Source of the DNA: Amycolatopsis sp. WAC 01376 | Lineage (GTDB): Bacteria; Actinomycetota; Actinomycetes; Mycobacteriales; Pseudonocardiaceae | Reading direction: 5' to 3' | NCBI RefSeq assembly: GCF_003947415.1 | Contig: NZ_QHKL01000003.1 | Span: 558,001 to 622,000 of the forward strand | DNA length: 64,000 nucleotides | Shown here: piece after piece, positions 53,166-61,378 of the stretch | How positions within the stretch are numbered: position 1 is the stretch's first letter | Layout of the letters: the number at the start of each line of letters is the position of its first letter | Notes under the pieces: generated by a model | What the model was told of the DNA's origin: nothing | The model's database searches: none | The model's input: the letters and a program-made list of their open reading frames with translations, nothing else | Translations under genes and position numbers: made by a program

Positions 53166-54064
53166 TCCGGCCGGTCGCGGTCGTCGGGCCAACGGCGACC
53201 GGGAAGACCGCGCTGGCGGTCGAACTCGCCCTCACCCTCGGGGGTGAGGTGGTCAACGCGGACGCGCTGCAGCTGTACCGCGGGATGGACATCGGGACGG
53301 CCAAGGCGACCCCCGAGGAGCGGCGAGGTGTGCCGCACCATCTACTGGACGTCCTCGACGTCACCGAGAGGGCGTCCGTCGCCGCGTACCAGCGCGACGC
53401 GCGCGCCCGCGTCGAAGAACTGCTCGACGCCGGACGCGTGCCGATCCTCGCCGGCGGGTCCGGTCTCTACGTCCAAGCCGTGCTCGACGACCTCAAGTTC
53501 CCGGGCACCGATCCGGACGTGCGCGCCCGGCTGACCGCCGAAGCCGACGAAATCGGCGTCGCCGCGATGCACGCCCGGCTCACCGGACTCGACCCCGTCG
53601 CCGCCACGGCCATCCTGCCGACCAACACCCGCCGGATCGTGCGCGCGCTGGAGGTCATCGAAATCACCGGGGAACCGTTCTCGGCGAACCTGCCGAAACC
53701 CGGGCCCGCCCGCTACGACACGGTCCTGATCGGCATCGACCGCGAACCCGCCGAACTCGACGCCCGCGTCGACCGCCGCGTGGAGATCATGTTCGAAACC
53801 GGGCTCGTAGATGAAGTCCGGACGTTGCTGGGCCGGGGACTCCGTGACGGGCTCACCGCTTCGAGGGCGTTGGGCTACCAGCAGGTGATCGCCGCGATCG
53901 ACGGCGACGGCGACTTCCAAGCCGCTTCCGAGGCCACCGCGCAGGCCACCCGGAGGTTCGTGCGGAGGCAACGTTCCTGGTTCCGGCGGGACAAGCGCAT
54001 CCAGTGGTTCGACGGCGGTTCGGAGCGGCTGGCCGAGCGCGTCCTCGAGGTGACGGCCCAGTAG
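53162..54064 (+). CDS. miaA: tRNA dimethylallyltransferase
   Basis: Transfers a dimethylallyl group to A37 of tRNAs reading U-starting codons, supplying the substrate of MiaB. The 300-residue protein has the P-loop VGPTATGKTALAVELA, the conserved VNADALQLYRGMDIGTAK, HHLLDVLD, LAGGSGLYVQAVL and ASRALGYQQV. GTG 53162 overlaps the previous stop (GTGA). The dapF gene follows 10 bp later, with its own -10 hexamer. Confidence 0.95.
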   Translation: MIRPVAVVGPTATGKTALAVELALTLGGEVVNADALQLYRGMDIGTAKATPEERRGVPHHLLDVLDVTERASVAAYQRDARARVEELLDAGRVPILAGGSGLYVQAVLDDLKFPGTDPDVRARLTAEADEIGVAAMHARLTGLDPVAATAILPTNTRRIVRALEVIEITGEPFSANLPKPGPARYDTVLIGIDREPAELDARVDRRVEIMFETGLVDEVRTLLGRGLRDGLTASRALGYQQVIAAIDGDGDFQAASEATAQATRRFVRRQRSWFRRDKRIQWFDGGSERLAERVLEVTAQ

Positions 54065-54074
54065 CCTTGGGGCC

Positions 54075-54899
54075 ATGGGCGGCATCGAATTCCTTAAGGG
54101 ACACGGCACACAGAACGATTTCGTGCTGCTTCCCGACCCCGACGGCCGCCTCGAGCTGACCGAAGCGCGAGTGGCGGCGCTGTGCGACCGTCAGCGCGGT
54201 CTCGGGGCCGACGGTGTGCTCCGGATCGTGCGTTCGTCCGCACTGGATGTCGAGTCCGGCGGCGAATGGTTCATGGACTACCGCAACGCCGACGGTTCCA
54301 TCGCGGAGATGTGCGGCAACGGCGTCCGGGTCTTCGTGCGCCACCTGGTCGACTCCGGGCTGGTGACCGAGCGCGACTTCGTCATCGGGACCCGCGCCGG
54401 CGACAGGCCGGTCCAGATGCACGCGGACGGTTCGGTGACCGTGCAGATGGGGCCGGCGACCATCACCGGCACCTCGGTCACCGTGGTCGCCGGGCAGCCG
54501 TTCTCCGGTGTCGCGGTGAACGTCGGCAACCCGCATCTGGTGTCGGTCGTCGAGGACGACGTCGACGTGCTCGACCTGCGCGACCAGCCCGACTTCGACT
54601 CCGACGTGTTCCCGGAAGGCGTGAACCTCGAGTTCATCAACCTGCTGGGCGAAGACGCGCTGAAGATGCGCGTCCACGAACGCGGCGTCGGCGAGACGCG
54701 GTCCTGCGGCACCGGCACGGTCGCCGCGGTCGCCGCCGCCCTGCACCTCGCGGGCACCGACACCGGCGAAGCGACCGTCGACATTCCCGGCGGACGCGTG
54801 GTGGTCGAGGTGCGCCGCGGCGGTTCCACGCTCACCGGACCGGCGGAGATCGTCGCGCGCGGCGAACTCGACGAAACCTGGTGGGCCGGGCTCGTCTAG
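54075..54899 (+). CDS. dapF: Diaminopimelate epimerase
   Basis: Converts LL- to meso-diaminopimelate for lysine and peptidoglycan. The 274-residue enzyme has the two catalytic cysteines of the family: C79 in AEMCGNGVRVF and C211 in TRSCGTGTVAA; the N-terminal FLKGHGTQNDFVLLPD is typical. ATG 54075 lies 7 nt after TAGCCT, so a leaderless mRNA is likely in addition to read-through from miaA. The stop shares CTAG with the convergent transporter gene. Confidence 0.95.
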   Translation: MGGIEFLKGHGTQNDFVLLPDPDGRLELTEARVAALCDRQRGLGADGVLRIVRSSALDVESGGEWFMDYRNADGSIAEMCGNGVRVFVRHLVDSGLVTERDFVIGTRAGDRPVQMHADGSVTVQMGPATITGTSVTVVAGQPFSGVAVNVGNPHLVSVVEDDVDVLDLRDQPDFDSDVFPEGVNLEFINLLGEDALKMRVHERGVGETRSCGTGTVAAVAAALHLAGTDTGEATVDIPGGRVVVEVRRGGSTLTGPAEIVARGELDETWWAGLV

Positions 54900-56140
54900 C
54901 CCACCGCGATCGGTTCGCGCGGCAGATCACGAAGTTTCCGGATCGGCGAGAAGACCACCCACAACACCGCTGCCGCCTCGCCGACCGCGGCGAACCACAG
55001 CGTTCCCCGGATCCCGATCGTCTCACCCAGGACACCGCCGACCAGTCCGCCCAGCGGCAGCATGCCCCACACCACGAAGCGCACACTGGCGTTCATGCGG
55101 CCGAGCAGCCGGTCCGGGCAGACGGCCTGCCGGTAGGACACCTGCGCGACGTTGTAGACGATGATCCCGAACCCCGCGATCGCCAGCGCCGCGGGGAACA
55201 GCACGATCCGCCAGCCCGGCGCGGCGAGCGGGAGCAGCAACTGGAACGGCCAGGTCAGCAGGGGGACGAACCAGATCGAGCGGGCTTGCCCGATCCGCCG
55301 GGTGATGCGTCCGGCCAGGATCGCCCCGAGGATCCCGCCCACGCCGCCGGTCGCCAGTACGAGACCGATGGCCGCCGGCGACAGGCCCAGTTCCCGGTTC
55401 AGGAACAGGATCTGCACGGTGGTGAAGGCGCCGTTGGCCAGATTTGCCGTCGCGGTGCAGGCGACGATCGAGCGCAGGGCCGCGTCGGTGAACACGAACC
55501 GCAGTCCTTCGACGATCTGGGGGAGCAGTTTCGCGTCTTCATGCTGCTCGGGAACCTCTTCGACGGTACGGATCCGCAGCAGGCACAGCGCGGAGGTCAG
55601 GAAACCCACCCCGGTCATCAGCACGGCGTTGGCCGCGCCCGCGAGCTGGACCAGCCCGCCGCCGATGCCGGGTCCGGTCAGGAACGCCACCGACTGGCTG
55701 GCCTGGAGTTTCGCGTTGCCTTCGAGCAGATGTTCCCGGCCGACCAGTGACGGCAGATACGACTGGTAGGCGACGTCGAAGAACACCGTCGCGACGCCGA
55801 CGAGCGTGGCGACCACGATCAACTGCGTCAGCGACAGGACGTCTGCCCACCAGGCGAGCGGAATGGTGAGCAGCAGCGTGGCGCGGACGAAGTCGGCCCG
55901 CAGCATCAGCGCCCGCCGCCGCATGCGGTCCACCCATACGCCGGCGGGCAGCCCGATGATCAGGAACGCGATCGTCTCGGCCGCGGTCAGCAGCCCCATC
56001 TGGAACGGTGTCGCGGCCAGCACGGTGGCCGCGAGCAGGGGAATCACGGTGTGACCGGCGAAGGCGCCCACCTGGCTGGCCGTATCGCCCGCCCAGAGCC
56101 GCCGGAAGTCCGCGTGGAAGAAGAGGGAGTCTCTGCGCAC
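54896..56140 (-). CDS. MFS transporter
   Basis: A 414-residue exporter-type MFS protein with about 12 helices. The N-terminus RRDSLFFHADFRRLWAGDTASQVG and loop PAGVWVDRMRRRALML are typical of the DHA3/enterobactin-exporter-like group. GTG 56140 follows AAGGTGGCG; a TTG start at 56176 would sit inside the operator. Divergent from an ArsR-like regulator gene, with a perfect inverted repeat between, so it is probably repressed by it. The substrate is unknown. Confidence 0.83.
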   Translation of the reverse strand: MRRDSLFFHADFRRLWAGDTASQVGAFAGHTVIPLLAATVLAATPFQMGLLTAAETIAFLIIGLPAGVWVDRMRRRALMLRADFVRATLLLTIPLAWWADVLSLTQLIVVATLVGVATVFFDVAYQSYLPSLVGREHLLEGNAKLQASQSVAFLTGPGIGGGLVQLAGAANAVLMTGVGFLTSALCLLRIRTVEEVPEQHEDAKLLPQIVEGLRFVFTDAALRSIVACTATANLANGAFTTVQILFLNRELGLSPAAIGLVLATGGVGGILGAILAGRITRRIGQARSIWFVPLLTWPFQLLLPLAAPGWRIVLFPAALAIAGFGIIVYNVAQVSYRQAVCPDRLLGRMNASVRFVVWGMLPLGGLVGGVLGETIGIRGTLWFAAVGEAAAVLWVVFSPIRKLRDLPREPIAVG

Positions 56141-56157
56141 GACGCCACCTTGGCCCG

Positions 56158-56181
56158 AGTGATTGGAAAGTGTCAATCACT
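56158..56181. promoter_or_regulatory. AGTGATTG-N8-CAATCACT operator
   Basis: Perfect 8-bp arms 8 nt apart, overlapped by a second palindrome AAAGTG-N5-CACTTT. It lies between the transporter start and the regulator -10 box (TAGGCT, 56190-56195). Candidate binding site for the winged-helix protein encoded next door. Confidence 0.7.
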
Positions 56182-56201
56182 TTCGGCTCTAGGCTGTCCC
56201 C

Positions 56202-56699
56202 GTGCCCACACCACGACGTGCCGCCACCGAGGCCGAGATCGCCGCCATGGCTTCCGGAATAAGGCTGCGCATCATCCGGTTGACCTATTCAGAGGCGCTG
56301 ACCAACAAGGAACTCGCCGAACGGCTCGATCGCGACCCCGCGACGACGCTGCACCACGTGCGCAAACTCGTCGACACCGGGTTCCTCGAAGCGCTCCCGC
56401 CGAGACGCGGCACGCGCGGCGCGAAAGAAATTCCCTATCGCTCGACCGGGTTGTCCTGGCATCTTGATTCCCGCGACAGGGGGATCGATCAGGCGATCTT
56501 CGAGGCCTACCTGGCCGAGATCGCCGACGTGGGATTCGACGAGGTGCAGCAGACGCGCATCGTCGTCCAGGTACCGGACGAGCAGATCACGGAGTTCGAA
56601 GCACGGCTCATGGAGCTCGTCGACGACTTCATCTCCCGGCCGGTCGACCCGGAAGCGAAACGCACGGCCATCTACCTGTCGAAGTATCCCAGCAAGTAA
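56202..56699 (+). CDS. ArsR-like winged-helix regulator
   Basis: A 165-residue transcription factor with an HTH at residues 15-75: IAAMASGIRLRIIRLTYSEALTNKELAERLDRDPATTLHHVRKLVDTGFLEALP. The C-terminal half (FEAYLAEIADVGFDEVQQTRIVVQVPDEQITEFEARLMELVDDF) probably dimerises or binds a ligand; no metal-binding cysteines are present. GTG 56202 is 6 nt after TAGGCT, so leaderless. It probably represses the divergent MFS gene and itself through 56158-56181. hflX follows by 43 bp with its own RBS. Confidence 0.85.
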   Translation: MPTPRRAATEAEIAAMASGIRLRIIRLTYSEALTNKELAERLDRDPATTLHHVRKLVDTGFLEALPPRRGTRGAKEIPYRSTGLSWHLDSRDRGIDQAIFEAYLAEIADVGFDEVQQTRIVVQVPDEQITEFEARLMELVDDFISRPVDPEAKRTAIYLSKYPSK

Positions 56700-56742
56700 T
56701 GAATTCGGTCCCGCCGTCGAAACGTGGGACCATGGAGGCACG

Positions 56743-58176
56743 ATGACGGAACTGACACACAACGATCTGAACGACCTGGACCCATCGACCGGCGAATTGG
56801 AGCTCGAGGACCGCGCCTCGCTCCGCCGGGTAGCGGGCCTGTCCACCGAACTCGCGGATGTCACCGAGGTCGAATACCGGCAGTTGCGCCTGGAGCGCGT
56901 CGTTCTGGTCGGTGTGTGGACCGAGGGCAGCGCCCTCCAGTCCGAGGCCTCGCTCGCCGAACTCGCCCGGCTCGCCGAAACGGCGGGCTCCGAGGTGCTG
57001 GAAGGCCTGGTGCAGCGGCGGATCCGCCCGGATCCCGCCACCTACATCGGCTCGGGCAAGGTCAAGGAACTGCGTGAGATCGTGGCGGCCACTGGTGCCG
57101 ACACGGTGATCTGCGACGGCGAGCTTTCGCCGGGCCAGCTGCGCCAGCTGGAGGAGAAGGTCAAGGTGAAGGTCATCGACCGCACCGCCCTGATCCTCGA
57201 CATCTTCGCGCAGCACGCCCGCTCCAAGGAGGGCAAGGCACAGGTCGAGCTGGCCCAGCTGCAGTACCTGATCCCGCGGCTTCGCGGGTGGGGTGCGGCG
57301 CTGTCCCGGCAGGCCGGTGGCCGGGCGGGCGGCGCCAACGGTGGCGTCGGTCTGCGCGGTCCCGGTGAGACGAAGCTCGAAACCGACCGGCGGCGGATCA
57401 GCAAGCGCGTGTCGAAGCTGCGCCGCGAAATCGCCGCGATGGACACCATCCGCGAGACCAAACGCGGTCGCCGGGTGGCCAACGAGGTGCCGAGCGTCGC
57501 GATCGTCGGCTACACCAACGCCGGCAAGTCGAGCCTGCTCAACGCGCTGACCGGCGCCGGGGTGCTGGTCGAGGACGCGCTGTTCGCCACACTGGATCCG
57601 ACGACGCGGCGAGCGCAGACCCCCGACGGCCGTACCTACACGCTGACCGACACCGTCGGTTTCGTCCGGCACCTGCCGCACCAGCTGGTGGACGCGTTCC
57701 GGTCGACGCTGGAGGAGGCGGCCAGCGCCGACCTGCTCGTCCACGTCGTCGACGGTGCCGACCCGACGCCGGAAGAGCAGGTCAACGCGGTGCGCGAAGT
57801 GCTCGCCGAGATCACGAAGCGCCGTTCCGAGCCGCTCCCGCCGGAGCTGCTGGTGATCAACAAGGCCGACGCCGCCGACGAGGTGTCGCTGGCCCGGTTG
57901 CGGCACCAGATGGCCGGATCGGTGCAGGTGTCGGCGCGGACCGGCGCCGGGATCACGGAGCTGGCCGAGGTGATCGCGGAGCGGTTGCCGAGGCCGGAGA
58001 TCCTGGTCGAGGTGCTGATCCCGTACTCGCGAGGCGAACTCGTCTCTCGCGCCCACGCCGACGGCGAGGTGCTGGAGGAAGAGCACGTCGAGACCGGTAC
58101 GCGCCTGGTCGTCCGCGGCAGGCCCGAACTGGCCGCGGCGCTGAGCGACTTCCAGACGAACGGCTCGGCTCTGTAA
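56743..58176 (+). CDS. hflX: GTPase HflX
   Basis: Ribosome-associated GTPase that rescues or splits stalled ribosomes. The 477-residue protein has the glycine-rich linker RGWGAALSRQAGGRAGGANGGVGLRGPGETKLETDRR and the G domain: G1 GYTNAGKSSLL, G2 region TTRRAQ, G3 DTVGF and G4 NKAD. The N-terminal ATP-binding-like domain covers about 40-190. ATG 56743 follows GGAGG. Same gene order (dapF, hflX, lexA) as in mycobacteria. A family-B palindrome 12 bp after the stop is the likely terminator. Confidence 0.94.
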   Translation: MTELTHNDLNDLDPSTGELELEDRASLRRVAGLSTELADVTEVEYRQLRLERVVLVGVWTEGSALQSEASLAELARLAETAGSEVLEGLVQRRIRPDPATYIGSGKVKELREIVAATGADTVICDGELSPGQLRQLEEKVKVKVIDRTALILDIFAQHARSKEGKAQVELAQLQYLIPRLRGWGAALSRQAGGRAGGANGGVGLRGPGETKLETDRRRISKRVSKLRREIAAMDTIRETKRGRRVANEVPSVAIVGYTNAGKSSLLNALTGAGVLVEDALFATLDPTTRRAQTPDGRTYTLTDTVGFVRHLPHQLVDAFRSTLEEAASADLLVHVVDGADPTPEEQVNAVREVLAEITKRRSEPLPPELLVINKADAADEVSLARLRHQMAGSVQVSARTGAGITELAEVIAERLPRPEILVEVLIPYSRGELVSRAHADGEVLEEEHVETGTRLVVRGRPELAAALSDFQTNGSAL

Positions 58177-58188
58177 GTAAGCAAGTAC

Positions 58189-58235
58189 GTGAAGGCCCCC
58201 TTCACTGCGTTAGACGCAGTGAAGGGGGCCTTCAC
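58189..58235. terminator. Long perfect palindrome, family B
   Basis: 22-nt arms starting GTGAAGGCCCCCTTCACTGC pair perfectly around a TAG loop, 12 bp after the hflX stop. The inner CTGCGT is new to this copy. Probable terminator. Confidence 0.88.
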
Positions 58236-58284
58236 TGCGTTCTGCGTGCGCAAGCCTCCGGCGGGAGCACCGGTCGGTAAAGGC

Positions 58285-58337
58285 GCCCCGAATGTGGCAT
58301 TGGGGACGTCGGGTGACCCCAATGCCACATTCGGGGC
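58285..58337. repeat. Long perfect inverted repeat, family E
   Basis: 21-nt arms (58285-58305 and 58317-58337) around an 11-nt loop, containing CCCCGAATGTGGCATTGGGG. A different sequence from families A-C, stacked 50 bp after the family-B palindrome; together they form a double terminator region before the next gene. Confidence 0.85.
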
Positions 58338-58466
58338 ACCGATGCTCGCCGCTGAAAGTGGCCTTCGCGACATTCCGCCCCATCTCGGCGTTCCGACCGA
58401 ACTGCGCGCCGTCCCGGACGTCTCCGTAGTGTGGGGCTTCAGGGGTTCCACGGTAAGGAGGTGGAT

Positions 58467-59480
58467 GTGCGGGGGATTGTCGCGACCGCGGTCGTGCTGG
58501 CGGCGTTCATCGGCGGGACGACACCCGCCGTGGCGCAGGAGGTCCCGGCTCCGCAGCCGGTGTGCAAGAACAGCGATTCCCGGCTCAGCGAGCTTTCCGG
58601 CCTCGTTTCCGATGGCGAGCATCTCTACGCCCTCAACGACGGCGGCACCAAGACGCAGGTCTTCGTCCTCGGCCGCGATTGCAAGGTCCAGAAGGTCATC
58701 TCGGCCGCGACGGACCCGTACGACCCCGAGGATCTCGCCCGCACCGCCGACGGCACCTTCTGGCTTTCCGACACCGGTGACAACCGCAAGCGGCGGGACA
58801 CGGTCGCGCTGATCTCGCTGACCCCGCAAGGCAAGGCGACGTTGCACCGGCTCACCTATCCCGACGGGCAGCACGACGTCGAAGCGCTGATCATGGACCG
58901 TTCGGGCACGCCGTACCTGATCACCAAGGACCTCTTCGGCAGCTCCAAGGTGTACCGGCCGACAGGGCCGCTCGCCAGTCCCGGTCCGACTCCGCTGGAG
59001 AACGTGGGCTCACTGCAGATCAAGGAGACCTCGACGCAGGGCGGGCCCGCCGGATCGATCGGTTCGATGACGGTGACCGGCGCGGCGTCGATGGCCGACG
59101 GCTCGGTGGTCGCGTTGCGCACCTACACCGACGCTTATCTCTACGCCGTCACCGACGGAGACCTGAAGAGCGCGCTGCAGCGCGAGCCCGTGCGGGTGCC
59201 GCTGCCGAACGAGAAACAGGGCGAGGCGCTCGCCTTCGATCCGGACGGGACCCTGTTGTCCGGCGGGGAGGGCGTCGGAGAGCAGATCCGTGCGGTGAAG
59301 GGCGCGGCGGCACTCGCCGTGGACGCGGCCAAATCCGAGGGCAGCACGTCGGGTGGGACGGCCGCGGCCGGTGGCACGGGCCAGGGAACCGACTTCCCCT
59401 ACGTGCAGGTCGGTATCGCCGCGATCGTCGTGATCGGCGGCTTCCTGCTGGTCGGCAGGCTCCGCAAACGGCGAGCCTGA
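58467..59480 (+). CDS. Exported beta-propeller-like protein, membrane-anchored
   Basis: A 337-residue precursor. Signal peptide MRGIVATAVVLAAFIGGTTPAVAQ; mature part with two cysteines near its start (PVCKNSDS, DCKVQK) and propeller-like repeats (LSGLVSDGEHLYALNDGGTKTQVFVLGRD, LARTADGTFWLSDTGDNRKRRDTVALISL, GEALAFDPDGTLLSGGEG). A Gly/Ala linker is followed by a C-terminal helix YVQVGIAAIVVIGGFLLVGRLRKRRA that anchors it. GTG 58467 follows AAGGAGG at 6 nt. The function is unknown; hydrolase-like relatives exist. Confidence 0.78.
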   Translation: MRGIVATAVVLAAFIGGTTPAVAQEVPAPQPVCKNSDSRLSELSGLVSDGEHLYALNDGGTKTQVFVLGRDCKVQKVISAATDPYDPEDLARTADGTFWLSDTGDNRKRRDTVALISLTPQGKATLHRLTYPDGQHDVEALIMDRSGTPYLITKDLFGSSKVYRPTGPLASPGPTPLENVGSLQIKETSTQGGPAGSIGSMTVTGAASMADGSVVALRTYTDAYLYAVTDGDLKSALQREPVRVPLPNEKQGEALAFDPDGTLLSGGEGVGEQIRAVKGAAALAVDAAKSEGSTSGGTAAAGGTGQGTDFPYVQVGIAAIVVIGGFLLVGRLRKRRA

Positions 59481-59500
59481 CCGAAGCTTGCCGAGTCTGA

Positions 59501-59521
59501 CCCGGGTCTCCGCGACCCGGG
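59501..59521. terminator. Hairpin between convergent propeller gene and lexA
   Basis: CCCGGGTC and GACCCGGG form a perfect 8-bp stem around TCCGC. Only 24 bp from the lexA stop on the other strand; likely bidirectional. Confidence 0.6.
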
Positions 59522-59545
59522 ATCCCGACTTGCTCCGGCTCCGGG

Positions 59546-60262
59546 CTACAGCCTGCGAAGAACGGCGACGACCTTGCCGAGGATCGTGGCGTCGTCACCC
59601 GGGATGGGTTCGTACGCCTCGTTGTGCGGCATCAGCCAGATGTGGCCGTCCTTGCGCTTGAACGTCTTGACCGTCGCCTCGCCGTCGATCATCGCGGCCA
59701 CGATCTCGCCGGGGTCGGCCGTGGGCTGCTGGCGCACGACGACCCAGTCGCCGTCGGTGATGGCGGCGTTGATCATCGAGTCACCGGTGACGCTGAGCAG
59801 GAAGAGCTCACCCTCACCGACGATCTCCCGCGGTAGCGGGAAGACGTCTTCGATCGCCTGCTCCGCCAGCACCGGCCCACCGGCCGCGATCCGGCCGACG
59901 AGCGGCACATACGCGGCCTTCGCGGCCGACTGCGGCTGCTCGACGTCGATGCCCATCGGGTTGTCGTCCGTCGCGGCGAGCACGCCCACCGCACGCGGAC
60001 GGTTCGGATCGCGTCGCAGATAACCCTTGCGCTGCAGGGCCTGCAACTGGTGCGACACCGAAGAGGTGGAGGTCAAACCGACCGCCTCGCCGATCTCACG
60101 CACACTCGGCGGGTAGCCGAACCGGCTCACCCACAGCTTGATCACGTCGAGCACCTGCTGCTGCCGCACGGTCAGGGTCTCGTCCACCTCGTAGACCTCG
60201 GGCAAGGCGCGCACCTTACCCGAGCCCCTAGGCGCGTTCCCCGCCTTGCTCTCCTTAGCCAC
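59546..60262 (-). CDS. lexA: LexA repressor
   Basis: SOS repressor and self-cleaving protease. The 238-residue protein has the N-terminal winged helix LTVRQQQVLDVIKLWVSRFGYPPSVREIGEAVGLTSTSSVSHQLQALQRKGYLRRD, the cleavage site A127-G128 in GRIAAGGPVLAE, and the catalytic dyad S162 in VTGDSMINA and K199 in ATVKTFKRKD. GTG 60262 follows AAGGAG. Two LexA-type boxes in the upstream gap suggest autoregulation and control of the divergent LysM gene. Confidence 0.97.
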   Translation of the reverse strand: MAKESKAGNAPRGSGKVRALPEVYEVDETLTVRQQQVLDVIKLWVSRFGYPPSVREIGEAVGLTSTSSVSHQLQALQRKGYLRRDPNRPRAVGVLAATDDNPMGIDVEQPQSAAKAAYVPLVGRIAAGGPVLAEQAIEDVFPLPREIVGEGELFLLSVTGDSMINAAITDGDWVVVRQQPTADPGEIVAAMIDGEATVKTFKRKDGHIWLMPHNEAYEPIPGDDATILGKVVAVLRRL

Positions 60263-60426
60263 CGTATCGCTCCTTCATCTCCTGCGTCGCCTCCCAGTAC
60301 GTCCGGTCGCCCGGACCGACTTCGCATGTCTTCGCCGGTGGCGGACGATCTTCCCGCCCACGGCACCGGCGGCGTCCGCGCAGCAGACGCCCTGGTCAAC
60401 GACGTTAGCCCGCCGGGACGACGATT

Positions 60427-60442
60427 TCAAACATCTGTTCGA
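60427..60442. promoter_or_regulatory. SOS box 1, lexA/LysM divergent region
   Basis: TCAAACATCTGTTCGA matches TCGAAC-N4-GTTCGA with one change (A for G at position 3). Located 165 bp before lexA and 140 bp before the LysM gene. Confidence 0.75.
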
Positions 60443-60506
60443 TGGACACGCCGTGTCGCTCGATTTTTGTCGGGGGTAGGTGGTACACATTCGCACGGGC
60501 GTTCGA

Positions 60507-60522
60507 TAGAACGCCTGTTCGA
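60507..60522. promoter_or_regulatory. SOS box 2, lexA/LysM divergent region
   Basis: TAGAACGCCTGTTCGA differs from the consensus by one base. It lies 60 bp before the LysM ATG, so it probably covers that promoter. Overlaps the palindrome GCGTTC-GATA-GAACGC. Confidence 0.75.
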
Positions 60523-60581
60523 CCTTGATCGCCGGGCCGCGGCCCGGCGCCGAGCGCAGCAGGACTTGCGAGGAGGTTCCT

Positions 60582-61076
60582 ATGTCGATTCTGGCCGATC
60601 GAGGACTGGCGCGGCCCAGTTCCCCCGGGCCCGTTCCGGCAGGGTTGACCAGGCCCGTTCGGGTGGTTCGGGGCAGGCGCGCCGAACCTTTGCGTCCGCC
60701 GACCAGGTCACGGGTCGTGGCGGGCCGTCGCCCCGGTGTCGCCACCGCCTCCCCGGCGTGCCCGGCGCCGAGGCGGCTTCCGCTCAGGTGGCCGTCGCTC
60801 GTCGCGATGGCCTTGCTCGTCGCCGGCGTCATCACCGGTTCGGGTCTGTTCTTGGCCGGTGTTCCGGGGGCCGCCGTACCCGAACGGACCACCACGGTGT
60901 CCGTTTCGACGGGGGAGACGCTGACGGATCTCGCGACGCGATTCGCGCCAGGCAGTGACACCGGCGCGGTCGTGGCCAAGATCAAGGAGCTCAACTCCCT
61001 GGAAAACGCCGTTCTCGTGCCCGGACTGCCGCTCACGGTCCCGGTCGCGGCCGAGGTCGCGGAGGGTGGGAGGTGA
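60582..61076 (+). CDS. LysM membrane protein, SOS-linked (Rv2719c position)
   Basis: A 164-residue protein: Arg/Pro-rich cytosolic N-terminus (1-85), one helix LPLRWPSLVAMALLVAGVITGSGLFLAG (about 86-113) and an outer C-terminal LysM domain (TVSVSTGETLTDLATRFAPGSDTGAVVAKIKELNSLENAVLVPGLPLTVP). It is divergent from lexA, like Rv2719c in M. tuberculosis (ChiZ), a DNA-damage-induced cell-wall protein that blocks division. SOS boxes lie between, so a checkpoint role like YneA/ChiZ is likely (inference). RBS AGGAGG precedes ATG 60582. Confidence 0.85.
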   Translation: MSILADRGLARPSSPGPVPAGLTRPVRVVRGRRAEPLRPPTRSRVVAGRRPGVATASPACPAPRRLPLRWPSLVAMALLVAGVITGSGLFLAGVPGAAVPERTTTVSVSTGETLTDLATRFAPGSDTGAVVAKIKELNSLENAVLVPGLPLTVPVAAEVAEGGR

Positions 61077-61178
61077 TCCGGAGGGCCGCTCTCACCCGCT
61101 GTGGGTGAGCCCCCCCGTTCGTGTCCGATCGACCTGGCCGTTGCGCTTGCGTGCGTCCGACCTGCGATCTAGTCTCCA

Positions 61179-61226
61179 CCGCTATATGTAGTAGTTACAT
61201 GGCTGTAGTTGGTCCATAGCTTGGGG
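61179..61226. promoter_or_regulatory. Candidate tandem NrdR boxes
   Basis: CCGCTATATGTAGTAG (61179-61194) matches 11 of 16 positions of the NrdR consensus, including the CTATAT core. A weaker match, GGTCCATAGCTTGGGG, starts at 61211, 32 bp later; paired boxes about three helical turns apart are characteristic. Suggests NrdR controls its own operon with nrdJ. Confidence 0.45.
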
Positions 61227-61241
61227 TAGACTCGGTACCAG

Positions 61242-61282
61242 TTGTCCACAGCTGGCCGGTGTTCACCCACCGGATGTCCACA
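61242..61282 (+). promoter_or_regulatory. Two DnaA-box-like 9-mers before nrdR
   Basis: TTGTCCACA (61242-61250) and ATGTCCACA (61274-61282) lie 32 bp apart in the nrdR leader. DnaA boxes are known near ribonucleotide reductase genes in other bacteria. Weak evidence alone. Confidence 0.4.
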
Positions 61283-61378
61283 GATCGATCCACATGTCGA
61301 TCTTTCCCGTCGTTGCGTGGCGACGGGGGCGGATATCCACTCGGGACCGGCCGGCGCGGAGGGGAAGGTGATCGGCGG

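Larger units (their letters stand above)
61077..61378. other. nrdR promoter region
   Basis: 302 bp with no gene. Contains the candidate NrdR boxes and DnaA-like 9-mers listed separately. AT content rises at 61180-61240, as expected for a promoter. Confidence 0.6.

Noticed and set aside
61077..61378. Cobalamin riboswitch before nrdRJ
   Set aside because: No B12-box-like sequence or suitable fold was found; NrdR-type sites explain regulation better.
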